From NCBI RefSeq assembly GCF_017876405.1, contig NZ_JAGINW010000001.1, positions 757,203 through 821,202 of the forward strand: a DNA stretch of 64,000 nucleotides, given 5' to 3'. Below are positions 8,328-16,754 of this stretch, piece after piece. The notes beneath the pieces are model-generated. The model was not told the origin of the DNA and did not search any database. It worked only from the letters and a program-made list of their open reading frames with translations. Each line of letters begins with the position of its first letter. The first letter of the stretch is position 1. Position numbers and translations under genes: made by a program. The DNA comes from Kibdelosporangium banguiense (GTDB taxonomy: Bacteria > Actinomycetota > Actinomycetes > Mycobacteriales > Pseudonocardiaceae).

Positions 8328-9176
8328 TCACTTCTTCAGCCAGGCTTTGAGTTCGTCGTTGAAGTCCTGCTGAGAGACGATGTTGAGGAACCTCGTGCCG
8401 ACGTTCGCCCGGCCGCTCACGAGGTCGTCGATGTGACCGTTACCGACCTTCCAAACCCCGCGTGTCCTCGCCCCGCTCGCCTGGTTGGCTCCGAAGCCCA
8501 TGAACCTGGAACGCTGCAGGCGCATGTAGCTCTCCAACTGGCGGGCGTCGCGTTCGTGTTCGCCTTTCAGGTTCGCCCCGGCGAGTTTCGCCAGGTTCGG
8601 CAACAGGTCACGGATTGCCGAACGGTCGTTGGCGAATTTCCGGGTGGCCTGAAGTTGCAGTCCTGGCGACGATGTGCCTTGGACCGCGTCAAGGTACACC
8701 TGGCATACCCGAACGACGTTGTCGCAGACCGTCCGCACGGCCTGGGTCACCTCCGGGGTCGATTCCCGCCAGCTGCGATCGATTCGGTCACGCAATGGCA
8801 CGATCAGCTTGACCTTCTCCGCGAACACGCCGACCGCCGAAACCGCCGAAACCGACGGCGTCGTCGACACGGTGACCGCCTCATCCCCGAGTTTCTCGAA
8901 CTGGACGAGCAGCAGGCCCACGCCGTGCATGGCGCGATACTCCATCAGGTCGGCTGACGAGTCACCCTCGGGAGCAGTCTGACCCTCCTCATGCGGATCG
9001 AGGAACGCCGCCTCGGTCCAGTAGTTCTTGCTGTTGGTCTTCGCCTCGCAGAACTGTCTCTCCAAGTCCCTGCGCGGCTTGCTCTCGGCATGGTCCTCAC
9101 CCACGAGATTGAACCTGTCGGCGGCCAAGGTGCGTTTCTCTGTCCGGTCCGTGCTCTCCAGCATCCCGTACTCCAC
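8328..9176 (-). CDS. unknown 282-residue protein, convergent with the frameshifted gene
   Basis: The product is soluble-looking and mixed helical, with no signal peptide, membrane helix or motif I can name. The N-terminus (MEYGMLESTDRTEKRTL) is charged. The middle (FAEKVKLIVPLRDRIDRSW, TVCDNVVRVCQVYLDAV) is helical. The C-terminus (VSGRANVGTRFLNIVSQQDFNDELKAWLKK) looks like a folded end. The stop codon directly abuts that of the preceding plus-strand gene, leaving no room for a terminator. A start at an internal ATG (MLESTD, five codons in) is also possible. Function unknown. Confidence 0.6.
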   Translation of the reverse strand: MEYGMLESTDRTEKRTLAADRFNLVGEDHAESKPRRDLERQFCEAKTNSKNYWTEAAFLDPHEEGQTAPEGDSSADLMEYRAMHGVGLLLVQFEKLGDEAVTVSTTPSVSAVSAVGVFAEKVKLIVPLRDRIDRSWRESTPEVTQAVRTVCDNVVRVCQVYLDAVQGTSSPGLQLQATRKFANDRSAIRDLLPNLAKLAGANLKGEHERDARQLESYMRLQRSRFMGFGANQASGARTRGVWKVGNGHIDDLVSGRANVGTRFLNIVSQQDFNDELKAWLKK

Positions 9177-9345
9177 TCCCCTACCTCAACGAAACCGGAA
9201 TTCTATCCGGGTTTCCTTGCCATACCGGGGCAATCGCATAGGCCGATCGGGTACGAGCAGTTCCGCGAACACCGAACTTTGTCTTCTGTAACACAATTTC
9301 CGACAATAAGTCCACAATAGACAGCGGGCGAGATCGCTGTATCTC

Positions 9346-10635
9346 CTACTCGCCCGGCGTTGGGCGCCATGTGCCGTCGAGCGCGATACCGGCATCTGCG
9401 GCAATCCGGTCACGCGACTCCAGTAGCCGGGCCTTGAGTGTGGGCACGTCCATGCCGACGATGACGCCGTCGCGTTTGACTACGCGCCCGGCCACCAGCA
9501 CGGTCTCGATCAGGCCGGGGTGACCGGCAGCGACGATCGTGCCCGCCGGGTTGTTGAAGGGAAACACGCTCAGGTCGTCGGCGCGCACCAGGATTACGTC
9601 GGCGTCCTTGCCTGGCGTGAGGCTGCCGGTGCACGAGCCGAGTCCGCACGCGTTGGCGCCGTCGACGGTCGCGAACTCCAGGACATCGCGCGCACTGAGC
9701 CCGCCGTCCAGCCCACGCTGGACCGCGAACGCGGTGCGCATGGTGGAGAACATGTCGCCGCCCACCGCCGGGCAGTCGTCGATGGACAGCGTCGGGCGGA
9801 GGCCGGCGGCCAGCACCCGCCCGGTCACCGGCCAGCCGATGCCCATCTTCAGCTCGACGTCCGGGCTGACCGAGACCGAGCTGCCCGCGTCGGCGAGCAT
9901 GCGCAGCTGGTCGTCGCTGATTCCGTTGGCGTGCACGAACGTCGTGGTGTCCCGCAGAAGACCGTGTTCGAGCAATTCGGCGATCGGGCGGCCGTCGGTC
10001 TCGATGTGCACGGTGGTGCGTAGCCCGAGCTCGGCCGCCAGCTGCATGTCCTCGGCGACGGTCTCCATCGCGGTCATTTCCGGACCGCGCAATGCCAGAG
10101 CCATGGTGACCAGCCCGTCGCCCGTCAGACCGGACCGCACGCGCCGGACCTCGGCGTCGATCGGGTCGGACGTCCGGAATCCCGCGCCGAAACCGAAGAC
10201 CGAGCGCCCCGGCACGTCCCGCAACGCCGCAACGGCGGCGTCGGTGTGCTCGGGGGTCAGCGCGCAATGGAACCAGTCCAGCATCGTGGTGATGCCGGAG
10301 TTCAACGCGTCCAACCGGCCGAGCAGGTTGCCCAGGTATACGTCCTCGGGCCGGTTGTGCGGCTTGACGGTGTCGTGCATTGCCACCAGGTACTGCATGA
10401 ACGTCCAGTCCGCGCCGACGCCGCGGAACGCGGTCTGCCAGGTGTGCCGGTGGGTATCGACGAAGCCGGGCATGACGACCCGGCCGGTCGCGTCGATGAT
10501 CTCGGCGTCCGGCGCGTCGATCCGTTCGGCGACCTCGGTGATCACTCCGTCGGTGATCAGCACGTCGCCTTGGGCGAGATCGCCGGTCGCCGGGTCCATG
10601 GTGATCACGGTGCCGCCGGTGATCAGGGTCCTCAT
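9346..10635 (-). CDS. Atz/Trz-type amidohydrolase (cytosine/guanine deaminase superfamily)
   Basis: The 429-residue product is a TIM-barrel amidohydrolase with the small beta-sandwich at both ends. Metal ligands are visible: H62-x-H64 in VDTHRHTW, a later His in TTVHIETDG, His in FVHANGIS and Asp in SIDDCP. The sequence SVSPDVELKMGIG is typical of the Atz/Trz and guanine/8-oxoguanine deaminase group, so it probably deaminates or dechlorinates an N-heterocycle or hydrolyses an amidine-like C-N bond. The substrate cannot be assigned. Its ATG overlaps the stop of the PLP-enzyme gene (ATGA), so both act in one operon. Confidence 0.85.
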   Translation of the reverse strand: MRTLITGGTVITMDPATGDLAQGDVLITDGVITEVAERIDAPDAEIIDATGRVVMPGFVDTHRHTWQTAFRGVGADWTFMQYLVAMHDTVKPHNRPEDVYLGNLLGRLDALNSGITTMLDWFHCALTPEHTDAAVAALRDVPGRSVFGFGAGFRTSDPIDAEVRRVRSGLTGDGLVTMALALRGPEMTAMETVAEDMQLAAELGLRTTVHIETDGRPIAELLEHGLLRDTTTFVHANGISDDQLRMLADAGSSVSVSPDVELKMGIGWPVTGRVLAAGLRPTLSIDDCPAVGGDMFSTMRTAFAVQRGLDGGLSARDVLEFATVDGANACGLGSCTGSLTPGKDADVILVRADDLSVFPFNNPAGTIVAAGHPGLIETVLVAGRVVKRDGVIVGMDVPTLKARLLESRDRIAADAGIALDGTWRPTPGE

Positions 10636-11807
10636 CGCGTGAGCTCCAGTTCCGCCGCCGCCAGCACGTCGCCGACCAGATCCAGCGTGTCTTCGGTGCC
10701 TGCTGCCAGCCGGACCAGGCCGAGCGGCACCCCGGACTCGGCGATCTGCTGGTCGCTGAGCATTCCGCGCCACATCGACGCGGGGTGCACAGCCAGCGAC
10801 TCGACCCCGCCCAGACTCGCCGAGCGCCGCGAATACCTCAGGTGTCCGAGGAACGCGTCGGCCGCCTCGAAACCGCCGTTCAGCTCCAGCGCGAGCACAC
10901 CGCCGAAGCCGCTCATCTGCTTGCACGCCAACTCATGCTGCGGGTGGGAGGTCAGGCCGGGATAGTGCACCTTCGCGATCGCCGGGTGGTCCTCCAACGC
11001 CTGCGCGAGCGCCAACCCGTTGGCGTTGTGCCGTTCCACCCGCAACGGCAGGGTTCGCATGCCGCGCAACAACAACCACGCGTCGAACGGCCCCAGCGTC
11101 GCACCCGTGAGTACGCCGGTGTCCCAGATCCGGTCGAGGATCTCGGCCGGTCCGGCCAGCACTCCGGCGGACACGTCCGTATGGCCGTTGAGGTACTTGG
11201 TCGCACTGTGCCAGACCACGTCGATGCCGAGATCCGCCGGCCGTGAGTTCACCGGGGTGGCGAAGGTGTTGTCCGCCAACGTGATCACGTTATTCGCCTT
11301 CGCCAGGGCCGCGACCGCACTCAGATCGGTGACCTGCAGCAGCGGGTTGCTCGGCGACTCCATCAGGATCAGCCGGGTCTTCGGCGTCAGCGCCTTCTCG
11401 AACGCGCCCGGGTCGGTCTGGTCCACTACCGTGGTGGAGATTCCCAGCCGTGGCAACAGGTTCAGCAACACTGACGCCGTTCCGCCGTAAGTCGCCTGCT
11501 GCCCGATGACGTGGTCACCGGCGGACACCAGGCCCAGCACAGACGTGGTGAGCGCCGCCATCCCGGACGCAGTGACCATCGCGGTCTCGGTGCCCTCGAG
11601 TTCCGCGACCACCGCGGCGACCTGCGCATGGTTCGGGTTGCCGTAGCGGGTGTAGAAGTCCTTGCCGCGCGACTCGGCCGCCACCTGCGCGAACTGGTCC
11701 GCGTCCTCAGCCCAGAACGTCGCCGTCTGGTAGATGGGTGGCGCCACAGCGCGGCTGGGGTGAACGTTGCGATCAGCGTGAACGGCAACTGTGCTGATGC
11801 CGGCCAT
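10632..11807 (-). CDS. Cys/Met-metabolism PLP-dependent enzyme (cystathionine gamma-synthase/lyase family)
   Basis: The 391-residue product is a fold-type I PLP enzyme. It has the YTRYGNPN motif (52-59), the cofactor-stacking region YGGTASVL, Asp179 (LADNTF) for the pyridine nitrogen, and the Schiff-base lysine K204 in SATKYLNGHTD. The family performs gamma- or beta-elimination/replacement on cystathionine, homocysteine or methionine. Canonical methionine gamma-lyase has Cys in the YGCT motif; here the motif is YGGT, which argues against that assignment. Start ATG 11807 has GGGAGGA upstream. It is divergent from an Lrp-type regulator, a common arrangement for amino-acid catabolic genes. Confidence 0.87.
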   Translation of the reverse strand: MAGISTVAVHADRNVHPSRAVAPPIYQTATFWAEDADQFAQVAAESRGKDFYTRYGNPNHAQVAAVVAELEGTETAMVTASGMAALTTSVLGLVSAGDHVIGQQATYGGTASVLLNLLPRLGISTTVVDQTDPGAFEKALTPKTRLILMESPSNPLLQVTDLSAVAALAKANNVITLADNTFATPVNSRPADLGIDVVWHSATKYLNGHTDVSAGVLAGPAEILDRIWDTGVLTGATLGPFDAWLLLRGMRTLPLRVERHNANGLALAQALEDHPAIAKVHYPGLTSHPQHELACKQMSGFGGVLALELNGGFEAADAFLGHLRYSRRSASLGGVESLAVHPASMWRGMLSDQQIAESGVPLGLVRLAAGTEDTLDLVGDVLAAAELELTR

Positions 11808-11873
11808 GGCGGTCCTCCCGTCTGATGTGACAGGACCAGCGTGGCTGATCAGCACGTCAACCAGCACCGATCG

Positions 11874-11922
11874 CGGCAATGTTGGCAGCAAATAGCGTGC
11901 AGATCCGGGCACCATATTGCCG
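11874..11922. promoter_or_regulatory. inverted repeat between PLP enzyme and Lrp genes
   Basis: CGGCAAT (11874-11880) and ATTGCCG (11916-11922) are exact complements 35 bases apart in the AT-richer divergent intergenic region, about four helical turns, as expected for paired Lrp-dimer contacts. A further AGAT...ATCT pair lies just before the Lrp start. Confidence 0.4.
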
Positions 11923-11954
11923 TCTTCGATTAGATCGAGCAATAATCTGCCACT

Positions 11955-12398
11955 ATGGACGAAGTGGATCGCGCGATCCTGGCCGCGCTGGAGAAGGACG
12001 GCAGGATCAGCAACGCCGACCTGGCCGAGCAGGTCGGCCTGTCGCCGTCACCGTGTTTGCGGCGTGTCCGGCGGCTTGAGGAGACCGGCGTGATCCGCGG
12101 CTACCGGGCGGTGATCGACCCCGCCGCAGCCGGCCGCGGACTACGCGTGATCGTCGGCGTCCGGTTGGCTCGGCACGCCCGCGCGGACGTCGTCGCCTTC
12201 GAACGCGCCATCGTCCAACTGTCCGAAGTGGTCGTCACCCACCACGTCACCGGCAACTTCGACTACCTGCTCCAGGTCGAAGTCGCCGATCTGCCCGCCT
12301 ACGAGGACTTCCACGCCAACCGGCTCGCCGGCCTGCCAGGCGTGGCGATTGCCAACAGCTACGTCGCGATGAAAACGCTGCACCCCAGCGGTACTTGA
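11955..12398 (+). CDS. Lrp/AsnC family transcriptional regulator
   Basis: The 147-residue product has an N-terminal helix-turn-helix (MDEVDRAILAALEKDGRISN, LAEQVGLSPSPCLRRVRRLEE) and a C-terminal RAM (ligand-sensing) domain (VVTHHVTGNFDYLLQVEVADL, FHANRLAGLPGVAIANSYVAM). Full family length. It is divergent from the PLP-enzyme/amidohydrolase operon and most likely controls it in response to an amino acid or the pathway substrate. Confidence 0.92.
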   Translation: MDEVDRAILAALEKDGRISNADLAEQVGLSPSPCLRRVRRLEETGVIRGYRAVIDPAAAGRGLRVIVGVRLARHARADVVAFERAIVQLSEVVVTHHVTGNFDYLLQVEVADLPAYEDFHANRLAGLPGVAIANSYVAMKTLHPSGT

Positions 12399-12404
12399 TC
12401 CCGG

Positions 12405-13277
12405 TCAGTCGCTGAGAACTCCGATCTCCAACTCGGCCAGCCGGTTCGGGTCGCCGATCACGTCGATCCCGGTGATCTTGCCCTCGGCGATCGTGAAGGT
12501 CAGCGCGACCGACAGCCGGTTGCTGAACGCCGTCACGATGCCGATCCCGCCGTCGACCAAGGCCATGTCGCTGACGTGGGCCAACTGCGCGGCGGTGGTG
12601 GCGCGCCGGGCAACCACGTCCACGCCCCTGACCACGATCGGTCCGCTGGCGTTGAGCACTGTCGCGTCGGCGTGGAGCACCACCTCCGGGTGGAGTAGCT
12701 CGACCAGCGCGTCGAAATCGCCGTCGCGGGAAGCCGCCAGGTACGCGCCGACGACCTCACGCTGACGTGCCAGATCGGGTTCAGGCACCTGCTGGCCGCC
12801 CTTCACCCGGCGGCGGGCGCGACTCGCGAGCTGCCGGGCCGCGGCCGGGGTCCGATCGATCATCGGGGCGATCTCGTCGAACGGCACGGCGAACATGTCA
12901 TGCAGCACGAACGCAAGCCGCTCGGCAGGCGTCAACGTCTCCAGCACGACCAGCAGGGCGAGCCCGACCGAGTCCGCCAGCACCGCGTCCCGCTCGGGAT
13001 CAGCGTCGCTCGCCTGCTCAGGAACATGCACGTCATACGGCTCCTCGCGGCGTGACTGCCGGGAGCGCAGCATGTTGAGGCACACCCGCGCCACCACCGT
13101 GGTCAGCCACCCGCCGAGGTTCTCGACGTCACTGGTGTCCGCGCGATTGATCCGTATCCAGGCGTCCTGCAGGGCGTCGTCGGCCTCGGTCACCGAGCCG
13201 AGCATCCGATAGGCCACCGCCCGCAGGTGCGACCGGTGCTCCTCGAATCGCTCAGTCATCCATTCACGCTCGTCCAC
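12405..13277 (-). CDS. ECF41-like sigma factor with SnoaL-type C-terminal extension
   Basis: The 290-residue product has region 2 (LRAVAYRMLGSVTEADDALQDAWIR), region 4 (LTPAERLAFVLHDMFAVPFDEIAPM, then TPAAARQLASRARRR) and a further ~110 residues of SnoaL-like fold (VVGAYLAASRDGDFDALVELLHPEVVLHAD). In ECF41 factors this extension replaces a separate anti-sigma factor and modulates activity. The usual NGxPG motif appears here as DGGIG, a departure. GTG 13277 is preferred as start because AAGGGA lies six bases upstream. It is convergent with the Lrp gene. Confidence 0.87.
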   Translation of the reverse strand: MDEREWMTERFEEHRSHLRAVAYRMLGSVTEADDALQDAWIRINRADTSDVENLGGWLTTVVARVCLNMLRSRQSRREEPYDVHVPEQASDADPERDAVLADSVGLALLVVLETLTPAERLAFVLHDMFAVPFDEIAPMIDRTPAAARQLASRARRRVKGGQQVPEPDLARQREVVGAYLAASRDGDFDALVELLHPEVVLHADATVLNASGPIVVRGVDVVARRATTAAQLAHVSDMALVDGGIGIVTAFSNRLSVALTFTIAEGKITGIDVIGDPNRLAELEIGVLSD

Positions 13278-13358
13278 GGTGTCCCTTTCCTTCGCGCCTG
13301 CCACCCTGACCCGCGGGGCCACGAGGATGTGACACAGGTCCGGAACTAGGCTCAGGGT

Positions 13359-14159
13359 ATGTGGAGCTGGGACCCGTCGCTGTATGCCGGGAGTGCCGCC
13401 TATTACTCGAAAGGACGTGTCCCGTATCCGCCGGAACTCGCTGACGCACTTGCCACTGAGCTGGGGCTGGACGGGTCGGGACGGCTTCTCGACGTGGGGT
13501 GTGGGCCCGGGTCGCTGACTCTGCTGCTGGCCGGTTTCTTCGCCGAGGCGGTGGGGGTCGACGCCGATCAGGGCATGATCGACGAGGCCATCCGGCTTTC
13601 CGGTGAGCGGGCCAATACGCGTTGGGTGCACATTCGGGCCGAGGATTTGCCTGCGTCGCTTGGGGTTTTCCGGGTGGTCACGTTCGCCCAGTCATTTCAT
13701 TGGATGGACCGGGCTCGGGTTGCCGCGACCGTACGCGGGATGTTGGAGGCCGGTGGAGCGTGCGTTCATGTGCACGCGGTGACTCACGAAGGGGTCGAGG
13801 GTGCGGACTCGCCTCCGAACAAGGCAATGGCCGAGCTGGTGCGGAAATATCTCGGACCAGTGCGCCGAGCGGGTAAAGGGCACCTTCCGCAGGGCACTGT
13901 CGGCGGCGAGTCGGAGATCTATCGGGCAGCCGGGTTCTCCGGGCCTCAGCGGATCGAAGTGCCCGGTCGTGTTGTCGCCCGGACGACTGACGAAGTGGTC
14001 GCCAAGGTCTACTCACTCTCCAGTTCCACGCCCCACCTGTTCGGCGACAAGCGTGCGGATTTCGAAGCCGAGCTCAGGCAGCTTCTGCACGAAGCCAGTC
14101 CTAATGGGACATTCAGCGAACAGATGCTGGAGACGGCCCTCGACATCTGGCGGCCGTGA
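13359..14159 (+). CDS. class I SAM-dependent methyltransferase
   Basis: The 266-residue product has the Rossmann-type motif I RLLDVGCGPGSLTLLLA, the acidic end of strand 2 (AVGVDADQGMID), motif II/III HIRAEDLPASLGVFRVVTF and the motif FHWMDRARV that follows in UbiE/Methyltransf_11-type enzymes. The tail contains Ser-rich and aromatic residues, probably a substrate cap. Substrate unknown. It is transcribed away from the ECF41-like sigma gene, 80 bases apart, and could belong to that regulon. Confidence 0.85.
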   Translation: MWSWDPSLYAGSAAYYSKGRVPYPPELADALATELGLDGSGRLLDVGCGPGSLTLLLAGFFAEAVGVDADQGMIDEAIRLSGERANTRWVHIRAEDLPASLGVFRVVTFAQSFHWMDRARVAATVRGMLEAGGACVHVHAVTHEGVEGADSPPNKAMAELVRKYLGPVRRAGKGHLPQGTVGGESEIYRAAGFSGPQRIEVPGRVVARTTDEVVAKVYSLSSSTPHLFGDKRADFEAELRQLLHEASPNGTFSEQMLETALDIWRP

Positions 14160-14160
14160 A

Positions 14161-15552
14161 CTACTCGTCAGCGGGCTTGAGGGGCAGGTCGGCGACCAGG
14201 GTGGTGCCCTGGCCCGGTGGGCTGGTGATCGAGAGTGTGCCGCCCAGGGCTTCGACCCGGTCGGTGAGGCCGACGAGGCCTGAGCCTGATCTCGTTGTGG
14301 CGCCGCCGATGCCGTCGTCGCTGACTGTCACACGTAGACGGTCATCTTGCAGGCGCGCGTCTATGTATGCGGTTGAGGCGTTGGCGTGCTTGGCGATGTT
14401 GGCGAGGGCTTCACAGACGAGGTAGTAGGCGGCCACCTCGACAGGCTCGGGTAGCCGGATGGGAACGTCTGAGGAGAGTTCGGCGGGGATGGTCGAGCGG
14501 CGGGTGAGGGCTTTGAGTGCAGGGACCAAACCGCCTTCGGACAGGACCGCCGGGTGGATTCCACGGGACAGTTCGCGCAGCTCGTCCAGGGTCGCCATCA
14601 GGCCGTTGGCGACTTCGGCCAGTTGCGCGGCCGAATCCGGGGGAAGTTCGGCCTCGACGGCTCGTACCTCCAGGACCAGCGTGACCAGTCGTTGCTGGAT
14701 GCCGTCGTGCAGATTGCGTTCGATCCGGCGGCGTTCCTGGTCGGCAGCGGCCACGATACGAACGCGGGATTTGGCCAGCTCGCTGCGGCTGTGCCGCAAC
14801 GCGCGGGCCATGGTGTTGAAGCTGCGCTGAAGCATGCCGATCTCGCCGGGCCCATGCTCGGGCAGCCGGGCGTCGAGGTCACCGTCGGCGATCTGCCCGG
14901 CCATGGCCGCGGCCCGGCGAACCGGCCGGGCGATGGTCGCGGTCAGGTAGACGGCGAACGCCACGATCAGCAGCAGCGATCCGGCCAGACCCACCGCGGC
15001 GGCCGTGGTGGCAAGCCGGTCTGTTGCTGCGGTGTCGTCCAGGCGTTGGTCGATGTGGCCGCCTTCGATCGCGACGAAACGGTCGACCTCAGTGCCGATG
15101 GCCTCGATCAGGCGCCTGAGTTCCTCGGCAACCGTGACAGCGCGAGCGTCGGCGGGATTCCGCCGGACGAGATCGATCAGCGCACCGGAGTAGTCCAGAT
15201 AGGACCGAATGGCGTGGGTGACCCCGTCGCTCCGGGCGTGCAGCTCAGGGGCCTCCATCAGCAACCGGTCCAGACTGCCGAGCTGGTCGGCGATGGCGGC
15301 CCGGTCGCGCTGCCACAGCCGCAGTGCGCTCTCCTGCCCGGTGATGACGAAACCGTCCAGGCGGGTCTGCAGATTGATCACGTGCCGGCCCAGCTGATTG
15401 CCGGCGACCAGCACGTCCTGGTACTTGCGGGTCTGGTGCTGCAGGTCGCGCAGCTCGGCCGTGGAGGAGAGCAGGACCATGAACGCGGCCCCTTCGACCA
15501 CCGCGAGCAGGGCACTTGCAGCGGCCAGGCGAATGGTCAGCCCGCCCCTCAC
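14161..15552 (-). CDS. NarL-type sensor histidine kinase with CHASE3-like sensor
   Basis: The 463-residue membrane kinase has TM1 (7-28), an extracellular helical sensor of about 150 residues resembling CHASE3, TM2 (180-205), a HAMP domain (206-260), a HisKA_3 dimerisation domain with phospho-acceptor His281 (ERRRIERNLHDGIQQRLV), and an HATPase_c domain with N box LVCEALANIAKHANA, DDGIGGA and GSGLVGLTDRV. It should autophosphorylate and pass phosphate to a NarL-type regulator, presumably the divergent gene 40 bases away. Confidence 0.92.
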   Translation of the reverse strand: MRGGLTIRLAAASALLAVVEGAAFMVLLSSTAELRDLQHQTRKYQDVLVAGNQLGRHVINLQTRLDGFVITGQESALRLWQRDRAAIADQLGSLDRLLMEAPELHARSDGVTHAIRSYLDYSGALIDLVRRNPADARAVTVAEELRRLIEAIGTEVDRFVAIEGGHIDQRLDDTAATDRLATTAAAVGLAGSLLLIVAFAVYLTATIARPVRRAAAMAGQIADGDLDARLPEHGPGEIGMLQRSFNTMARALRHSRSELAKSRVRIVAAADQERRRIERNLHDGIQQRLVTLVLEVRAVEAELPPDSAAQLAEVANGLMATLDELRELSRGIHPAVLSEGGLVPALKALTRRSTIPAELSSDVPIRLPEPVEVAAYYLVCEALANIAKHANASTAYIDARLQDDRLRVTVSDDGIGGATTRSGSGLVGLTDRVEALGGTLSITSPPGQGTTLVADLPLKPADE

Positions 15553-15592
15553 GTCAACCTCTCGTCCGCACGGAGTAACACGTTAGTCGATA

Positions 15593-16258
15593 ATGCCTAA
15601 TGTGACGGACGGTACACGCGTGGTCCTGGCGGAAGATGACGTGCTGCTCCGCGAAGGACTGGCCAGCCTGCTCGACCGGTCGGGCTTCCAGGTCGTGGGC
15701 CAGTCCGGCGACGCCGCCGGACTGCTTCCCCTGGTCCGGGAACACCGCCCTGACCTGGTGGTCGTCGACATCCGTATGCCCCCGACACACACCTCAGAAG
15801 GGCTGGACGCGGCCCGGGTGATCCGCGAGGAGCTGCCCGGGACCGGCATCCTGGTGCTGTCGGCGCACGCCGAGGTCGAGCACGCGATGGAGCTGCTGGC
15901 CGGCGGCCGTGGGATCGGGTACCTGCTCAAAAGCCGGATCGCCGACGTGGCGGAATTCCTCGACACGCTTGAGCGGATCGCCAAAGGCGGCTCGGTGGTG
16001 GATCCCGCGCTGGTTCAGGAACTGGTGTCGGCCCAGCGCCGGGACGATCCGCTGGCCGTGCTGAGCAGCCGGGAACGGGAAGTGCTGGCGCTGATGGCCG
16101 AGGGCCGGTCCAACGCCGGGATCGCCCGCCGGATCTGGATCGCCGAGGGAACCGTGGAGAAGCACGTGCGCAGCATCCTGGCCAAGTTGAGCCTGCCGGA
16201 GACGGATGACGATCACCGAAGGGTGCTCGCCGTGGTCACGTTTCTCGAGGCTCGCTAG
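15593..16258 (+). CDS. NarL/FixJ-type response regulator
   Basis: The 221-residue product has a receiver with the acidic pocket E14-D15-D16, phospho-acceptor Asp59 (LVVVDIRMP) and the conserved lysine in YLLKSRI, followed by a LuxR-type helix-turn-helix (LSSREREVLALMAEGRSNAGIARRI, EGTVEKHVRSILAKL). It is divergent from the histidine kinase and is its obvious partner. The 3' end overlaps the convergent stand-alone receiver gene by 23 bases. Confidence 0.92.
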   Translation: MPNVTDGTRVVLAEDDVLLREGLASLLDRSGFQVVGQSGDAAGLLPLVREHRPDLVVVDIRMPPTHTSEGLDAARVIREELPGTGILVLSAHAEVEHAMELLAGGRGIGYLLKSRIADVAEFLDTLERIAKGGSVVDPALVQELVSAQRRDDPLAVLSSREREVLALMAEGRSNAGIARRIWIAEGTVEKHVRSILAKLSLPETDDDHRRVLAVVTFLEAR

Positions 16259-16619
16259 TTGGTGCCGCGAGCAGGTCGTGGATGGCGCGGGCGGACAGCG
16301 ACGCCTTGGGCAGGAACCCGACGGCCGGGCTGGCGGCGATCAGGTCGCGATAGTCCTCTTCGTCCTCAGTGGAGACGAGGATCGCGCGTGTCCGGAGCTT
16401 TCCGACCAGCTCGAAGCCACTTTCCCGGCCGAGGCCGATATCGACCAGCACCAGGTCCGGACGTAGTTCCTCGACCCGTTGCAACGCCTCCGCACTGCTG
16501 GAGGCCACGCCGACGACAGTGATCCCCTGGCGTTCCAGCAGGCGACGAGCCGTGGCCAGAAAGCCCGGGTTGTCATCGACAAGCAGACAGTGCAACACGC
16601 TGGCGATCGTTTCAGGCAA
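16236..16619 (-). CDS. stand-alone receiver-domain protein
   Basis: The 127-residue product is a complete receiver (CLLVDDNPGFL acidic pocket, LVLVDIGLG phospho-acceptor, LVSTEDEEDY, FLPKAS lysine) with no output domain. It could be a phosphate sink or a protein-protein signalling element for the neighbouring kinase. The start is TTG 16619 or GTG 16598. It converges with and overlaps the NarL-type regulator, so the two transcripts would be antisense at their ends. Confidence 0.8.
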   Translation of the reverse strand: MPETIASVLHCLLVDDNPGFLATARRLLERQGITVVGVASSSAEALQRVEELRPDLVLVDIGLGRESGFELVGKLRTRAILVSTEDEEDYRDLIAASPAVGFLPKASLSARAIHDLLAAPTSEPRET

Positions 16620-16754
16620 TGCCCGTCGCGCGCATGCCTGCTAGCCGGTATTCGAGGATGGGTGCTGGCATCGACGATAAGACGGCAGGTCAGCCCGCAT
16701 GCTCCTTGGCATGGGTCGCGGACGGCGCGGCCCGTGATCCGGAGGAAGAATCCC

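Noticed and set aside
10636..10926. N-terminal extension of the Atz/Trz amidohydrolase
   Set aside because: It lies in the PLP-enzyme gene out of frame; MRTLITGGTV is the normal family start.
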